DNA of 64,000 nt from Bacteroidales bacterium (GTDB taxonomy: Bacteria > Bacteroidota > Bacteroidia > Bacteroidales > UBA932): positions 1 to 64,000 of the forward strand of contig JAFPVJ010000021.1 of the NCBI GenBank assembly GCA_017400135.1. The letters are read 5' to 3'. The first letter of the stretch is position 1. Each line of letters begins with the position of its first letter. The notes beneath the pieces are model-generated. The model made no database searches. It saw nothing but the letters and a program-made list of their open reading frames with translations, and was not told the origin of the DNA. Positions 63,481-64,000 of this stretch are shown one piece after another. A program made the position numbers and the translations under genes.

Positions 63481-64000
63481 GGGTTGGTTGTTTTATGGGT
63501 TCCGTGTGCAGCGTGACAAGCGTGTCCCGGCCGAAACGGTCCTTCAGTTTGTTTTCGATTTCCGTGGTGCGGTCGTGGGCCTGCTGCAGCGACAGGGCGC
63601 CGTCCATCCGGATATGAGCCTCGATGGCGATGCGGTTGCCGATGCGACGGGTGCGCAGGTTGTGAGGCTCGCTGACGTCCGGGAAAGAGCCGATGACGGA
63701 CAGGATTTCCCTTTCGGTCTCATCCGGCAGGGAGGCGTCGGTCAGCTCGCCCAGGCTCGGGCGCAGGATTTTCCAGGCGACGGCCAGCAGCATGGCCCCC
63801 ACGACGATGGAAGCCAGCGGGTCGAGCACAGCCCAGCGCCCGCCGAGAAGGAGCGCCCCGCCGATACCGATGGCTGCCGCAACCGAGGAAAGGGCGTCGC
63901 TCCGGTGGTGCCAGGCGTTGGCCGTCAGGGCCGGAGATTCCAGCTTATGTCCCTTTCGGGCGGTGTACTGATACATCACCTCTTTGATGAGAATGGAGAG
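63470..64000 (-). CDS. Cation diffusion facilitator family transporter (C-terminal part)
   Basis: The gene runs off the right edge of the window, and its N-terminal part is missing. The visible 176 residues include the metal-site helix NAWHHRSDALSSVAAAIG (His and Asp ligands of the transport site), a further hydrophobic span with LDPLASIVVGAMLLAVAW, and the cytoplasmic ferredoxin-like domain containing RTRRIGNRIAIEAHIRMD. CDF proteins export Zn, Fe, Mn or Co by proton exchange. The metal cannot be told from this part. The open frame is continuous to the edge. Confidence 0.88.
   Translation of the reverse strand, partial: LSILIKEVMYQYTARKGHKLESPALTANAWHHRSDALSSVAAAIGIGGALLLGGRWAVLDPLASIVVGAMLLAVAWKILRPSLGELTDASLPDETEREILSVIGSFPDVSEPHNLRTRRIGNRIAIEAHIRMDGALSLQQAHDRTTEIENKLKDRFGRDTLVTLHTEPIKQPTHER

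Overview
The window is a chromosomal segment of a GC-rich member of the Bacteroidota, most likely order Bacteroidales. The evidence is paired SusC/SusD outer-membrane genes, BACON-domain and FISUMP-type lipoproteins, a glycine-lipid gene pair, an rSAM/lipoprotein pair, and repeated use of the Bacteroidota -7 promoter element TAnnTTTG instead of a sigma70 -10 box. I cannot fix the genus from the sequence alone. Coding density is very high, and many genes overlap by 1-11 bases (ATGA or TGATG junctions). No tRNA, rRNA, insertion sequence, phage gene or CRISPR array was seen.

Left part (1-30155), mostly housekeeping. The end of a histidine operon (hisH partial, hisA, hisF, hisIE) runs rightwards into a leftward operon of an outer-membrane barrel protein plus potA-potB-potC-potD (polyamine uptake). 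Next come a divergent radical SAM/lipoprotein pair, a leftward gapA / C1 peptidase / pssA operon, surE-lpxB, and a leftward operon of a DUF349 protein, yidC, a YggS-type PLP protein and a GDPD lipoprotein. trmD follows, then a possible small RNA unit, a glutaminyl cyclase / oxidoreductase pair, a CapA-like protein, the RNase P RNA gene (rnpB), the glycine-lipid acyltransferases glsB/glsA, and the anaerobic glycerol-3-phosphate dehydrogenase operon glpA-glpB-glpC with an unusually short GlpB.

Central and right part (30116-61046), a polysaccharide utilisation locus (PUL) of about 31 kb. A leftward arm carries a GH20 hexosaminidase, a XylR/AraC-type regulator and a histidine acid phosphatase. 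A divergent rightward arm carries a ROK sugar kinase, a GH2 enzyme of the exo-glucosaminidase type, an alkaline phosphatase, a GH18 lipoprotein, SusC1/SusD1, SusC2/SusD2, two BACON lipoproteins, two FISUMP lipoproteins and a second GH18 fused to a beta-propeller. The enzymes point to beta-linked GlcNAc/GlcN polymers such as chitin, chitosan or related oligosaccharides, and the phosphatases suggest that some of the substrate may be phosphorylated. The standout protein is SusC2. It is a TonB-dependent transporter that lacks the usual N-terminal domain and carries a C-terminal OmpA-type peptidoglycan-binding domain.

Right end (61070-64000). A 31-bp inverted repeat separates the PUL from a leftward set: a cation diffusion facilitator (partial), an unknown one-span membrane protein, a 58-residue Pro/Glu-rich small ORF, and aspA.
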